A stretch of DNA of 64,000 nt from Magnolia sinica (Eukaryota; Streptophyta; Magnoliopsida; Magnoliales; Magnoliaceae), in contig NC_080589.1 of the NCBI RefSeq assembly GCF_029962835.1, positions 22,217,586 to 22,281,585 on the forward strand, in the 5' to 3' direction. The notes beneath the pieces are model-generated. The model did no database searches. It was not told the DNA's origin and saw only the letters and a program-made list of their open reading frames with translations. Below, in pieces: positions 24,463-35,021 of the stretch; the stretch's first letter is position 1; every line of letters begins with the position of its first letter. A program made the translations under genes and the position numbers.

Positions 24463-24870
24463 TCACCCTGAGAAAAGCAACTCAGCCAAGACAGAAAAAA
24501 TCAGTGCATTCAAGCACTGAAGCTGGCGATCTAACCCAAGACCCCCTCGGGCAGTAGAACAGTGATCATATAGGACCTCGAGCGTAAACTCACCAGCCCC
24601 ACCCTCCGTAGCAGGGAGAGTAGTAAGAAATCTGAACCAGGAAATCATATCAGTAGAACGGATGGGCTCGGACGAGAGAACATAAGGCTCCCGGGTCAGG
24701 GAAAGCCTAGACAAATGTGAGAACTCCTCCAATGATGGGCCCAGCTCCAGATCATTGAAGGAAAATAGATTCCGAGAGGGAACCCAATCGTACAAAGCTG
24801 CGCTCAATAACCGCCAATCTAGGTGAATCCGGTGGAAGTGAAGAACCTCTCGAAAGCCCAGGGAGCTCAA
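24463..24870 (-). pseudogene. Tat antisense gene, plant-mobile-domain-like segment (fossil)
   Basis: 135-codon open stretch. The pattern 'LLSAALYDWVP', 'NLFSFNDLELGPSLEEFSHL' and 'ISWFRFLTTLP' resembles the plant mobile domain / DUF7745 group, whose members read roughly 'W-P-x-x-x-x-F-x-F-x-x-x-E-L-x-P-T-L-E-E-F'. Domains of this group occur in the extra ORFs of some plant retrotransposons. The family assignment is by eye. It lies opposite to pol, as the antisense ORF of Grande-like Tat elements does. Confidence 0.55.
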
Positions 24871-25092
24871 CTCAAAAATCTCCGATTGGGTCAGGCTCTC
24901 AATCCAGATATGCTACTTCTCATAACAGGTGTCGCGTGGCTGTAAACGGCAGGTCTGAACAGGCACTCCCTCTACGATCTAAAGCCCCGGGTCCACAGGT
25001 GAATCGTCAAGGATAGGTATTCCCTCATCTAACAGGTCTATCTCATGATGATGGAAGAAGCCAGCCTCACCCATCGCATCCCGTAAAGTGTC

Positions 25093-25866
25093 CTAAAAAG
25101 CTGCAATAGACGGGCCCGAGCCACCAATGATCGCTACCTCAGGAGCAGTCTGAAATGAACAAGCCCCGAAAGCTGCAATGCCTAGTGCATCCCAATAGCT
25201 GACAAGATCTATACCCTGGAGCCCGACAGAAGCCGACTGTCCCATCATTGCCTCGAAATCCGCACCAAAGATCTGACTTAGGCCATCTACAAGAAATCTA
25301 TCACCTGCCAGATCCAAGCCACCCAAACCACTGAGATGGGACCCGCCACCCATCCAGGCCTGATCCACCACATTCGCACCGTCCATCATCGTCGTACTAC
25401 TATTCACACCACCCATAACCATCCCTCCATCAATCAAACCATCAGTCGCCACCATCGAGCCATCCTCACCATCCAAACCATCCATCCTCACCATGCTAAC
25501 ATCTCCAAATCCTGGTGGTACATCTGATATGGACCCATCAAAACCATCTAAACCATCCAACCCAACCTCATATCCTCCATTAATGGTGGTAGGGATCATG
25601 TCATAAATGGCATTGATCTCTCTAAAAGAACTCATTACACCACCATCAACCTCCATTAATCCATCCATAAATGAATCTTCTCCACCATTTATGGGCCCAC
25701 CTACCTCTTCACCATTAATAAATCCATCAACCCCCTCATCATGATCACCCATAACAGCCACCAACAGGAAAGAAAAGACAAAAGAAGAAAAGGAAAAGGG
25801 AAAGAAGGGGCAAAAGAGAAGGATTGGACAGCCTAGGCAAAAGGAATAAACAGAAAGGGATAGCAA
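25093..25866 (-). pseudogene. Tat antisense gene, N-terminal segment (fossil)
   Basis: 257-codon open stretch. If read from the second methionine (about 25752) it opens 'MGDHDEGVDGFINGEEVGG' and continues as a very Gly/Asp/Met-rich, acidic low-complexity region with a repeated 'GLDGxDG' phrase, then 'VDGLSQIFGADFEAMMGQ' and a hydrophobic end. Upstream of that Met the reading is Phe/Ser/Leu-rich and probably untranslated leader. The head of this antisense gene faces the 3' LTR. The palindromes at 25916-26045 lie just upstream. Confidence 0.5.
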
Positions 25867-25915
25867 GGAATGAACAGAGAAGAAGAGGGCTTGCTGGAAG
25901 AAAAGATGAACTGAG

Positions 25916-26045
25916 GCGGTAATCGGATTACCGCTAGCGGCATTCGGAGTACCGTTGCAGGAATTGTCATCATTGAATCACTACAGCACCTGACAGAACA
26001 AGCAGAACGGGCGAAAGTCAACGGGCGGTAGTCAGACTACCGCCC
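25916..26045 (-). promoter_or_regulatory. Palindromes upstream of the Tat antisense gene
   Basis: Two perfect dyads, GCGGTAATC/GATTACCGC (25916-25934) and GGGCGGTAGTC/GACTACCGCCC (26023-26045), each with a 1-nt centre. The 5' LTR carries the same motif, GGCGGTAGTC/GACTACCGCC, at 10360-10380, about 240 bp before its TATA box. In both places a weaker dyad of the form CGGTACTC/GAGTGCC lies within 25 bp. Position suggests a protein-binding or structural element shared by the two promoters; this is inference. Confidence 0.5.
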
Positions 26046-26089
26046 GGGCCCAGTTTCAAGCAAAATTTCTGGCAGGGCCCACTCAAAAG

Positions 26090-27230
26090 GGATGAGACCA
26101 AGTAATGCACCTCCACGTGCTCAGTTGGATAAAACCAAGAGAAAAAATAAAAAAATAAAAAATAAATATATACATATATATAACAAAAATATATATAATA
26201 AAAGATTCTTCACAAAATCTCATGATAAATTCGAATTCTCACGGGAAATCGAAAATCTCAAAAAAATAAAAAATAATAAAATAAAATAATAAATAAAAAT
26301 AGAAATAAAGTAAATCCCCAGGGAGTATAACCTCAAAGAAAGGATGATCCTTCTAAAACCAGCAGCCCCATTAATTTATTAAAGGAGGCCATCTAAATCT
26401 TTAGCAAATAAAAACTGGACAATGATGCCCACCCGCGAAGTCGAATAGATATTTTCTAAAAAATATATTTTCAAACAAAATCCCCAAGGAATTTAGGTCC
26501 AAAGGGAATAGCTTTCAAATAAAATTTTCAAAAAAAAAAACGCGGCGCGCGATACACTGAGGAATCTTCCATATTCTACAGTTGCTTCCGAAATAAATAA
26601 GATTCAATCTCTCCCGGTTTCCTGGAGGATGATCGAATCGTACATGATACATGTATGCAGCCCGATCCCTATATCCGGTTGTACGAATGCGAAGAAGTGA
26701 ATGGATCTATCTTCCGGGAAGAATAATCGAAACTCAAAGTGACAACAATCTATTGTAACCAAAGTATCGAATCAAGAACCGCATGACAAAGGATTACCGC
26801 ACATATCTAGTCCGGATGTTTGAAAATTTTGATTAAGTCCAAGTCGGCGTAGTGAGTTCCCCGTAAGGCCGCACCAACGCCAAGGCAACTAACCACTTTG
26901 ACAATCAAACGGAACAAATACTCCTAGGGCGATTATATAGCAAAGGAAACAATAGATCAAACAGTACGGAATCCTCGTAAAGCCGCACCAACGCACAGAG
27001 GCCCACCTTTCAGACTTATCCTCCAATGCTATTAACAATCAACGTGAAAGGGTTGTGATTGGTGACGCGTAACCGACGAATGCACAAGGGACAATCACAA
27101 TATTTTCCTCAACCCTTATGATATGTGCAAGTCATCTTTTTACAGTGACAACAGATTCGAATCACTATCTTTTCTAACCAGAAGGGTGGGGTGTCCACTT
27201 GCTTTGCCCTTCGGTTGCTCGCAACTTTGG
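26090..27230. other. Tat non-coding region before the 3' LTR
   Basis: No gene. The first part is A/T-rich with AAATAAA runs (26135-26310). A near-repeat 'gtaaggccgcaccaacgcc' (about 26864-26882) and 'gtaaagccgcaccaacgc' (about 26979-26996) occurs 115 bp apart. GGCGT and ACGCC (about 26846 and 26878) could close a stem around the first copy. Confidence 0.5.
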
Positions 27231-27245
27231 CCAAAGAGGGGCATC
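27231..27245 (+). other. Polypurine tract of the Tat element
   Basis: 'aaagaggggcatc' immediately precedes the 3' LTR start. A G-rich purine run here is the expected primer site for plus-strand DNA synthesis in Ty3/gypsy elements, and this exact phrase style is common in the Tat lineage. Confidence 0.75.
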
Positions 27246-28545
27246 TGTAAACACCCCACCCAGGATAACATCTTTAAAAAGGCTAAGACTGGCCAGGAAC
27301 TATGATCACACCTTAAACCAAACCCTAATCCTAGCCTAAACTTAACCCTGTTACAAAAACCTCTAAACTTCCAAACCAAGACCCAAAACCTTGATCCAAA
27401 TGTTCAATCCACACACAGCCCCCACCTATACCTTATACCACGACTAGAACCCGTTACCCAAGCCCCAACCAACCTGGCCCAGTCATCGGAAGCCACCATT
27501 CGAACCAACACATCAGACAAAGCCCGCACACGAGAACTCGGCCCAAACAGAGCCCGGGCGGTAGTCTTCCTACCGTCGGCGGTACTCAGAGTGCAGCCAC
27601 ATGCGGCTCGCGTGTGGACAGCTGTCCCAGCGTCCAAAAGTCAACTTTCTCTGGTATTTACCCTCCCCATCTTCACTATTTACCATTTTACCGGCCCCCA
27701 AAGCCAATGGGAACACGTCACGTGGTACTCCTCTCCCCCTAGCCAATCGCAAGCCTCCATTTCCTAATTTTAACCCTTACCTACCCCCTATTTACAACAG
27801 TGTCATTGGAGAAGGCTATAAATAGCTCTCTCCTCTTCTCATTTGAGTCATCCTCAATAAGCCACTTCACATTTCTAAGGCTAAGTGAGAAGGAAAGGGA
27901 GAGAGTGAGGAAGAGAGTGAAGGAAAGGGAAGGAGCTCCCAAGCCTTCAGCGATCCAAAATTTCCAGCCATCCCGTAGCCTTCCTCTCAACCTTTCCAAT
28001 CCATAAATCTAGCCTAGATTGATCATGGTTCAATCCATACCTTAGCTCACTTAAAGATCAAACCAAAGATCCATTCATTTTACATACAAGCATTCACCAT
28101 GACATCTATTCCCTTCTCAACCCCCCTGCTCCTTTAGATTTCTAGTGAACGTATGCTCTATAACTTGCCGTACACCGGATCCTGTCACATCAGAAATTCC
28201 TAGTGTTCTAGTCTATTCTTCTTTACCTTTTTACATAAGCATCATTACATCCGCCTTCTAGACACGCCGTTGGACGTATGCTCTGTGGCTTGCTGAAGTC
28301 TTGGATCTTGCTACATCAGAAATTCGCTTGTGTGCCTAGTCCCATCTCGACCACAGCATACATCATCCCTTGGGATTGTTTTACTACACTGAGTAGAGAC
28401 CATACATTTGTACGGGCAGAGAGGGTGCCTAAGACCTTCCCTCTTTGTAACCGAGGTCCCTTACCCATAATCCCGGATAGCAAACCAGGAGTCAAATCTA
28501 AAGGAGGGAAGTCTTCAGATTTCTCCGACTTTACGTATTCTGCAG
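27246..28545 (+). repeat. 3' LTR of the Tat element, end missing
   Basis: Starts TGTAAACACC and aligns with the 5' LTR along 1300 bp, including the TATA box (about 27815) and GA-rich leader. It stops about 110 bp short of the end reached by the 5' LTR and switches directly, with a 2-bp 'tt' overlap, into the 277-bp family B duplicate. Confidence 0.9.
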
Positions 28546-28822
28546 TTTATACTCGGTGTTGGGTGACGGCTCGTACTATGTTGATCCCTTAATTTGGATC
28601 AAGGGACATTGGTAAGGAGCCGTCATATGCTGTAATGAGTCATATGATCTAGATAATGACTTGTGATATGACGCCGATTTCTTAGGTTCGCCAACCTGCT
28701 GTATGAACTGGAACTAATAATCACTTGACTAATCATGCATATCGTAGGAGATGTTGCGATTTGATATTGGAGTCGCTTGTAATGGAGTGTTGGCATTTGT
28801 GAAATAGGCATTAAAGTTACTT
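28546..28822 (+). repeat. 277-bp perfect direct repeat, right copy
   Basis: Identical to 7938-8214, 20.3 kb away. It continues to the right into family B sequence that is absent next to the left copy, so it represents an unoccupied version of the site. Confidence 0.95.
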
Positions 28823-29475
28823 GTTAGGGAGTGTTGAATTTTAAGGAGCATGCATCACTTCATTATAACATTAATATACTTACTAACTATATTAGAAAAT
28901 TATTTGTTTGTTATACCATCATTACTTGCGCTTAATTTTGTTGGTAACATGTGTAACTTGCTTAGTACTTGTGCGTTAAAGGTAACAAGTTTAAGTGCAT
29001 TACATGTATGAATATGTATTTGTTGTGAACTTTTTATTTACTGAAATATCCCAAGTAACAATCTTGGGGATATGTCTTTACTATGTTGGCATTTGACGCA
29101 TCTTATTTGACACATGTAGATAATTCAGGAATATGACCAGTCGGTAGTGTGCTCGGGGCACCCAGTAAATCTCTAGCTTCTCCCCTCTTAGTAATTGTTT
29201 TTCTATTCCTATTGTAATTATTGTGGTTTATATAATTCTCACATGGGTAGTTACTACTTTTGGAACTGTAACTTTTGAGTGTTAGCCCTATATTTTCGAA
29301 CTTTGTTATCTCTACCATGTTTTAGTTCCGCTAAGTTGAAATGCGTTACTTTGATTATTTGTGTGTGAAATGAATGTGAATCTGAATGAGGACACATGAG
29401 TATTTTATTTAGTTAACACTCAGAAACTTCGGATTAGAGTTTATGTACTCGAGTGCCAATTTTTGGGACGTTACA
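28546..29475 (+). repeat. Family B LTR-like repeat, right part
   Basis: Non-coding, A/T-rich, ending 'tttttgggacgttaca'. The minus copy of family B ends CAGGGCGTTACA, so this is the 3' end of the repeat that begins near 5.6 kb. The end at 29475 is followed at once by the minisatellite, which presumably was the host site. Confidence 0.65.
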
Positions 29476-29990
29476 CCTTTGATGTGGATCGTTTATTGTG
29501 TCGGCCCCATCTTTAATGTGGGCCGTTCATCATGCAGAGCCCACCTTAATTGTGTGTCATTCATCATTAGGGGCCCACCTTTAATGTGCACAATTCATTA
29601 GGTAGGGCCCACTTTTGATGTTAGTCATCCATCATGTGGGGGCCATCTTCAATATCCACTGCGTATGATGTGGAGCCCACCTTTGATGTGGACTGTCCAT
29701 CATGTGGGCCCACCTCTGACGCGGGACCCACCTTGGATATGGGCCACTCACTATTAGGCCAACCTTTGATGTGGATATTCCATAATGCCGGGCCCACCTT
29801 GATGTGGATCATCCATCATGTGGGACCCACCATTATTAATTGTCCATCATGTGGGTCCCACCTTCAATGTGGTTGCCCCTCTCGTGGGGGTTCGCCTTGG
29901 ATGTGGGTCATTCATCATTAGAGGCAAACCTTTGATGTGGATCGTTCATCATATGGGGCCACCTCGATGTGGCCATCATCGTGTGGGGCC
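29476..29990. repeat. Minisatellite, about 16 units of 31-35 bp
   Basis: Degenerate tandem array with consensus close to CTTTGATGTGGATCATTCAT then CATGTGGGGCCCAC. Most units are 33-35 bp; one is shortened to about 18 bp. Adjacent units differ at many positions, so the array is old. Similar words occur in scattered MITE-like repeats in this window (for example near 5490-5530 and 62740-62765), suggesting the array grew from such a repeat. Confidence 0.85.
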
Positions 29991-30039
29991 TATTAAATCA
30001 TTTACCCATTCATTAAATGAATTTCTAATTTTATGAACT

Positions 30040-30480
30040 TCAAAAGGGTTTGTGGCCACATAAAGGATATTCCCTTAAATAATTTACTTTGTTGCTATGT
30101 CACCAATGCAAATGAAGGAAATAAGTTACTCTTGGAAGTTGAAAAGCAATAAAAAATAAGTTACTTAAAAAAACAACTTAAATTTAATAACAAACTAATT
30201 TATTTAAGAAAAGTAACTTATTTAAGTTTAAAAAGTTATTTGATAGCATCCAAGCAGGTTCTTATTAGGGCCCATTTGGGTGGTAACTTACTTCAAATAA
30301 ACTATTTATGACTCTGAGTAGCTTATCTTGATTTTTAATTATTAAATAGATGTTTGTTAAACAACATGCTTATTAACTAAGAAATAGATAAGCATGCTTG
30401 GTTCCCAACATTAATTAGTAGCTTCTCCATTACTCTATTTTTTTTTAAAAAAAAATCCTTTTTCTTTTGAAAAACAAGTT
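30040..30480. repeat. MITE-like remnant with GGGCCCATTTGG ends
   Basis: Contains 'gcatccaagcaggttc' and 'agggcccatttgggtggtaa' (about 30246-30290), next to AAGTTACTTA-rich sequence. The same words flank the repeats at 41.42-41.90 kb. It is a fragmentary non-autonomous DNA transposon family; exact ends are unclear. Confidence 0.45.
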
Positions 30481-31335
30481 ATGTAACCTACAATGAATAA
30501 AAGCTAACATGTGCATCAATTCCAACTGTATAGATTGTGCAACCATCACCCGGTTGCTTTGATAGGCAGCCCTCCATGCATAGGCCATAAATTAAAAGGT
30601 TGAGATTGTTCTATTAAGATTTTTATTTGAGGCAACGTGGAAAAATATATCAATGGTCTTGATTACCCAACAACCGAAAACCCATGTATATTGTGCAAAG
30701 ATGCCGGCACGTAACATATGTTTCCTCGTACAATGAGAAACCATAGGACATCGATTGGAGGATACAGAGAATATACACAGGCTTCTTTGAGCAAATGGGG
30801 CCATAGACGGTTAGACGTACAAAAATGTCCATTTGCTTTTGGCATTATACACCGCATAGGCATATATTTCAATTATTTTTTAAAAACTATAATACATATT
30901 TTCAAAATCTTTTTCATTTTTGACAGTATTTTTCAGATAATACTTGGCAAAAAACCTCATATTCTAAAATTCTCCCCAAAAATTTGCTTGCCAAAGAAAC
31001 TGAAAAGGAGATGTTACATGTGTGACATGTGACACAAATGTGACATACCAAAGTCAAGCACTATACATGTGCAAATGGGCCGCACTCAAAACATTCTATA
31101 TGCATTAATGTGGACGTGCATCATAAATTCTACAAATGCTCCTATCCATGTTAAGCTCTTTACACACACCCCAAGTTATCCTTACTTCCCTCTTCATGAA
31201 TAGAATAATACTCCAAGATAACATGATCTAAATAGCATATATGTTATTTATAGTAAATTAGGTATGAAGCCCACTATGATATATGTGTTTAGTGCCATCT
31301 ATCCATTTTTTCAGCTCATTTTATGACATGTGTCC
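30480..31335. other. No recognisable feature
   Basis: A/T-rich sequence without recognisable coding region or repeat structure. Open stretches of up to 104 codons (30718-31032) show no family resemblance and look random. Confidence 0.5.
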
Positions 31336-32275
31336 TGTAGACACCCCACCCCAGGCTGATAAACTGATTGAGTTTGAACTGATGGATAGTAAACCAAACC
31401 CCAATCCTAAACCCTAAATTCAACCCATTCAACCTAGTAAACCCAGTCAATCCAGTCATTCTAACCTTAAACCTTAAGAATCTAAAATCCTAGAACCTTG
31501 AGTCAGCTGAGCGAGTCAACTCACCTTGTCAACCTACCCAATCCAACAACCCAATCAACTTACCTAGTTAAGCCCAAAACCAAACCCAATTGAAGAAATA
31601 GGCAAAACCTCAAAGTAGCAACTTTCACAGTAAAACTTCCACACACTTGGAGGAGGTTGCATGCCAAAGCAATGAGTCCAAATGGGGATTGGCAGCAACC
31701 AGATTACCGCCAGCCGTGTGACACTCCCCTTTTTGGGGTGGCATCCCTCAAGCATGTGCAATCACTCCTTTTCAGACCTTAAGTGTGCGATTGAGGTGTA
31801 TTTATTCCGATGCCCATCTCATTACCTAAAATTACACTTTTATCACCTCATCCAACCCATGCGATGATGCCATATAGTAATCTCCAATCCTAACCCTTCA
31901 AACACCTTTTGCCCTTAGTATTACCAGCAATTACCAGAAAATCAAGTTTGAAGACTATAAATAGCCCCCTCTCTCTTCTTCTCATTTCAAGCATTAGGAA
32001 TTCAGAGGGAGTCCCCCATTACATCTAGTAGGTCCTGATCCATTACTCCGCCAAGGAGAGTAAGAGTGAAAGTGAGAGACTCCAGCCCTGGTTTAGCCTA
32101 CCGTAGCTAGAGTCCAACCCTCCTGAGCCACTCGATCTAGCTTTACGATATTACCGTCCATCCAACCATTTAAGCTTTAATCAATTTCATCAAATCGGAG
32201 CATTAGTATTGTGCAATATCTATTCCCTTCTCAATCCTTTTCTCCATATATACATCAACATTACATTGCATTTCA
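31336..32275 (+). repeat. Second Tat-type LTR fragment
   Basis: Begins TGTAGACACCCCACCCC, like the Tat LTRs at 10038 and 27246, then diverges. It shares the order of C/A-rich start, 'gattaccgcc' word (about 31703), TATA box 'actataaatag' (about 31953), GA-rich leader and 'atctattcccttctcaa' (about 32218). The right end is lost near 32.28 kb. A solo or truncated LTR of a related subfamily. Confidence 0.65.
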
Positions 32276-32586
32276 TTCAATTTTGGGCTCATGCCCTAAA
32301 ATGACTGAGAAAAATGGATGGACGAGGATAATGACACATATCATGGTGGCCCCCACAGTTTAACTCAACATGCTTAGCACACAATCTGTCGTACGGATAG
32401 CAAAAAGAAAGAATGAAAATTTTAAAAAAAAGAAGACAAGTTGACCCAGCACGTTGGTCACAACTTTTAAGAAAAACGGGTGAGTAAGATAAAAAAGAGT
32501 AAAGCCTGTATTTAACATACACCTGTGGCTAACCTGATTAGCGACCGGCCTTTACATCAGGGAATTTCATGATGAGACCCACCTGT
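32276..32586. other. Spacer, no gene
   Basis: Short interval between the LTR fragment and the copia element. It holds MITE-like words ('ctcatgccctaaaatgac', 'catggtggcccccacag') but no clear ends. Confidence 0.5.
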
Positions 32587-32734
32587 TGAATGGTTAAGAT
32601 TACCACAGGTGTGCACATGAACCATGAATCACCTGTTGAATCTGCCTTTTCAGGCACTCTAACAAAACAGGAAAACAAGTAGGACTGTTCTCGAGGTGAC
32701 CCAGACCATTCATCTGATGGGCCTCGCATGTTAT
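32587..32734 (+). repeat. 148-bp perfect direct repeat, left copy
   Basis: Identical to 39069-39216. It ends exactly where the copia 5' LTR starts. Confidence 0.95.
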
Positions 32735-33689
32735 AAATGAAAATTCAATTTTTCAAAATTTTGGGATTTTTCCGCCAAAATACCTTTTTGAATTTTTAAA
32801 TTAAAAAGTGCGGTGTGTGTGCTTTGTCCCACATCGGAAATACAGAGAAAACTTTTGTGGTTTATATGAGATGTTGAGAAGGGTATTCTTACTTGGAGCT
32901 TTTTTGGAAGAGATGAAACCTGGTTGCGTGTTCCAGTTGCATGTTCCAGTGCGCCGCGCTCGGGCACGGGCATGGGCGTGGGCGGTGAGGCAGTGTAGTT
33001 GTAGTGGCGCTAGATGGGGTACTTTGCACTTCGCACGTGCGCATCGTGTCGCAGAGTGGTCGCTCCTCACGAATCGGGCGCGAACTCGTGCGATCTCGGT
33101 GAGCCGAGTTTTATAGGTGATCGAGAACGGTAGGATCTTAAATCCGAAACGCCGGCCGTTTCTTAAACGGATAACTACCTTAAAAGCCACAACGGTCCGA
33201 AAACGGACGCCAGGATGATCCAACTATCGGATCTACGATCTAATGACCAAACGCCTCGAGATTAATGGACAACGGCGAGAAATGTTTTCAAACGTTCCGG
33301 ACCATTGAATACCACACAACAACGGGTCTAAACCTGAAGCCTATATAAACCGGACCATTCCACGATTTCATCATCTCCACACACCATCTCCCCATCAAAT
33401 CGATACGGTCCATAGCTTCATATTAGAATACTTTGTCATCTCCATAGTCTAAGTCTGCGTCAGAATAAATCGATTGCGTTAGAATTGTTCCATAGTGGAC
33501 CTATCGTGATTGCTGCACGGATCCGGATAAGGCTTGTCTTATCCTGGAAGCAATTCCCCTATAACCATCAGCGATTGATAAGGGGGCGAATCACGCTTTA
33601 AGGACGGCGTATTTTATACGTGATTCACCCTAGTGATAATTTTATTTTATTATTTATTTTCGGTGTATCCAAAAGTAGTTTTTATAACA
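32735..33689 (+). repeat. 5' LTR of the copia element
   Basis: Aligns with 38217-39064. Landmarks: A/T-rich start, 'agtgcggtgtgtgtgctttg' (about 32806), a GC-rich CG-repeat patch (32950-33100), TATA box 'ctatataaacc' (about 33341) and tail ending 'tttttataaca'. The first bases (after 'catgttat') are uncertain by a few positions. A dyad GAATCACG/CGTGATTC lies at 33588-33626. Confidence 0.85.
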
Positions 33690-33710
33690 ATCTTAAAGCG
33701 TGATTATGGA
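33690..33710 (+). other. Primer-site region of the copia element
   Basis: Position expected for the primer binding site. It does not read as the usual initiator-Met tRNA complement. Instead it holds CTTAAAGCGTGATT (33692-33705), a perfect 14-nt reverse complement of AATCACGCTTTAAG at 33589-33602 in the LTR. Confidence 0.5.
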
Positions 33711-34620
33711 CACCGAAAGTGTTGCATCAATCAAACCGATGAACCAGGATCTGGATCCGATTGGACCCATTCGATGGTTCAAATTTCACTAGATGGTAGG
33801 ACAAGTTGAAATTCTGACCACTCGAAGATCTTCTACATCTTGGACCCGACTCTCCAACCTCTGCTTGAAGCAAAGGACACCGACACTCGAGCAGATCGCT
33901 GCTAGGATCAAGCGACAAGAAGATGAACTTACCGTGTCGTGGCCACATCCTCAATGCTTTTCTCTGATCGTTTGTATGATTTGTACATGGGGACCACATT
34001 AGTGAAAGAAATTTGGAGCGCGCTGGAATACAAATACAAGGCTGAAGAGGAAGGTACACAGAAATTTCTAATTGCCAGGTATTTTGACTTCACGATGGTA
34101 GACAATATACCGCTGCTTGCCCAAATCCAAGAACTGCAACTTATTGTAAACAAAATAAAGGCCATAAAAATTGATCTTCTTGAATCCTTTCAAGTCGGAG
34201 CTATAATCCCAAAATTGCCTCCGAGTTGGAAAGACTACAGGAAGAAACTACTATATAAATCTGAAAAGTTCACCCTAGAACAAATCCAGAAGCATCTTCG
34301 TATTGAAGAAGAATCTCGTAACCGAGACAAAAAGGATGACGCTAATGGTGCATCCTCATCCAAGGTGAACGCAGTAGAAAAGACATCCCAAAATAATACC
34401 TATGAGAAAGCTGATTCCCTTAAACCTAACAAAGATCAAGGGAAATTCAAGAAAACCCAAAAGAAGAAAAACGGCAAACCTAAGGGAGCTTGCTATGTCT
34501 GTGGCAAGACCGGACATTTCGCCCGAGTCTGTAGGGACCGAAAAAAGCCTAAGAAAGAGGCTAATGCAGTAGACGATGAAATTGTAGCCATGGTCACAGA
34601 AGTGAACCTAGTTCAAGAGA
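33706..34620 (+). pseudogene. Copia gag (fossil)
   Basis: UBN2-type gag with 'LVKEIWSALEYKYKAEEEGT' (about 33995), 'LPPSWKDYRKKL' (about 34216) and a basic region leading to a single CCHC zinc knuckle 'CYVCGKTGHFARVC' (about 34491-34532). The knuckle binds genomic RNA in this family. Mostly open; broken near the start. Confidence 0.88.
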
Positions 34621-35021
34621 AAATCCCTGGTTGGTGGTACGATACAGGTGCCACAGTCCATGTATGCAATGATCGATCTGCTTTCAAAACCTATGAAAAT
34701 GAGACCAATGGTCAAGAGGTTCAAATGGGAAATGAAGGACGATCGAAAGTTGTAGGCAAAGGAACCGTGGAATTACTCTTTACCTCTGGAAAGAAGGTAA
34801 TCCTGACCAACGTACTGCATGTCCCAGACATAAGGAGGAATCTTGTCTCAGGGGATCTCTTGAGCAAGCCTGGGATTAGGGTTGTGTTTGAATCAGGCAA
34901 GCTGATCTTGTCTAAGAATGAGAACTTTGTGGGTAAGGGATACGCTTGTAATGGGATGATCAAACTCTCTTTAAATGAAAAGAATTCTTCTGCTTACATG
35001 ATTGAGTCTGTAACACTATGA
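34620..35021 (+). pseudogene. Copia protease (fossil)
   Basis: Retropepsin-type protease with 'WWYDTGATVHVCNDRSAF' (catalytic D-T-G-A at about 34638-34650), followed by 'VLHVPDIRRNLVSGDLL' (about 34814), the usual C-terminal motif in plant copia elements. It continues from gag without an apparent gap. Confidence 0.88.

Larger units (their letters stand above)
10038..28545 (+). mobile_element. Ty3/gypsy Tat/Ogre-lineage retrotransposon
   Basis: An 18.5-kb gypsy-type fossil: 5' LTR, gag, protease, RT, RNase H, a second archaeal-type RNase H, integrase, a non-coding hairpin cluster, an antisense extra gene, polypurine tract and a 3' LTR truncated at its end. The dual RNase H is the hallmark of the Tat/Ogre lineage; an extra antisense ORF downstream of pol is known from Grande-like members. 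There is no chromodomain. It carries many breaks (ten or more) and a nested 3.07-kb LTR at 20914-23983. By eye the LTRs differ by roughly 5-8 percent, so the insertion is old. Confidence 0.92.

Noticed and set aside
25336-25527. His/Thr-rich plus-strand ORF
   Set aside because: Mirror of the Gly/Asp/Met-rich antisense gene head; no independent evidence.
29476-29990. Possible CRISPR-like array
   Set aside because: Units are contiguous and degenerate with no unique spacers; a plant minisatellite.
32808-33116. 102-codon Arg/Ala-rich ORF and its minus-strand partner
   Set aside because: Lies wholly in the copia 5' LTR, in a GC-rich patch; the counterpart in the 3' LTR does not keep it.
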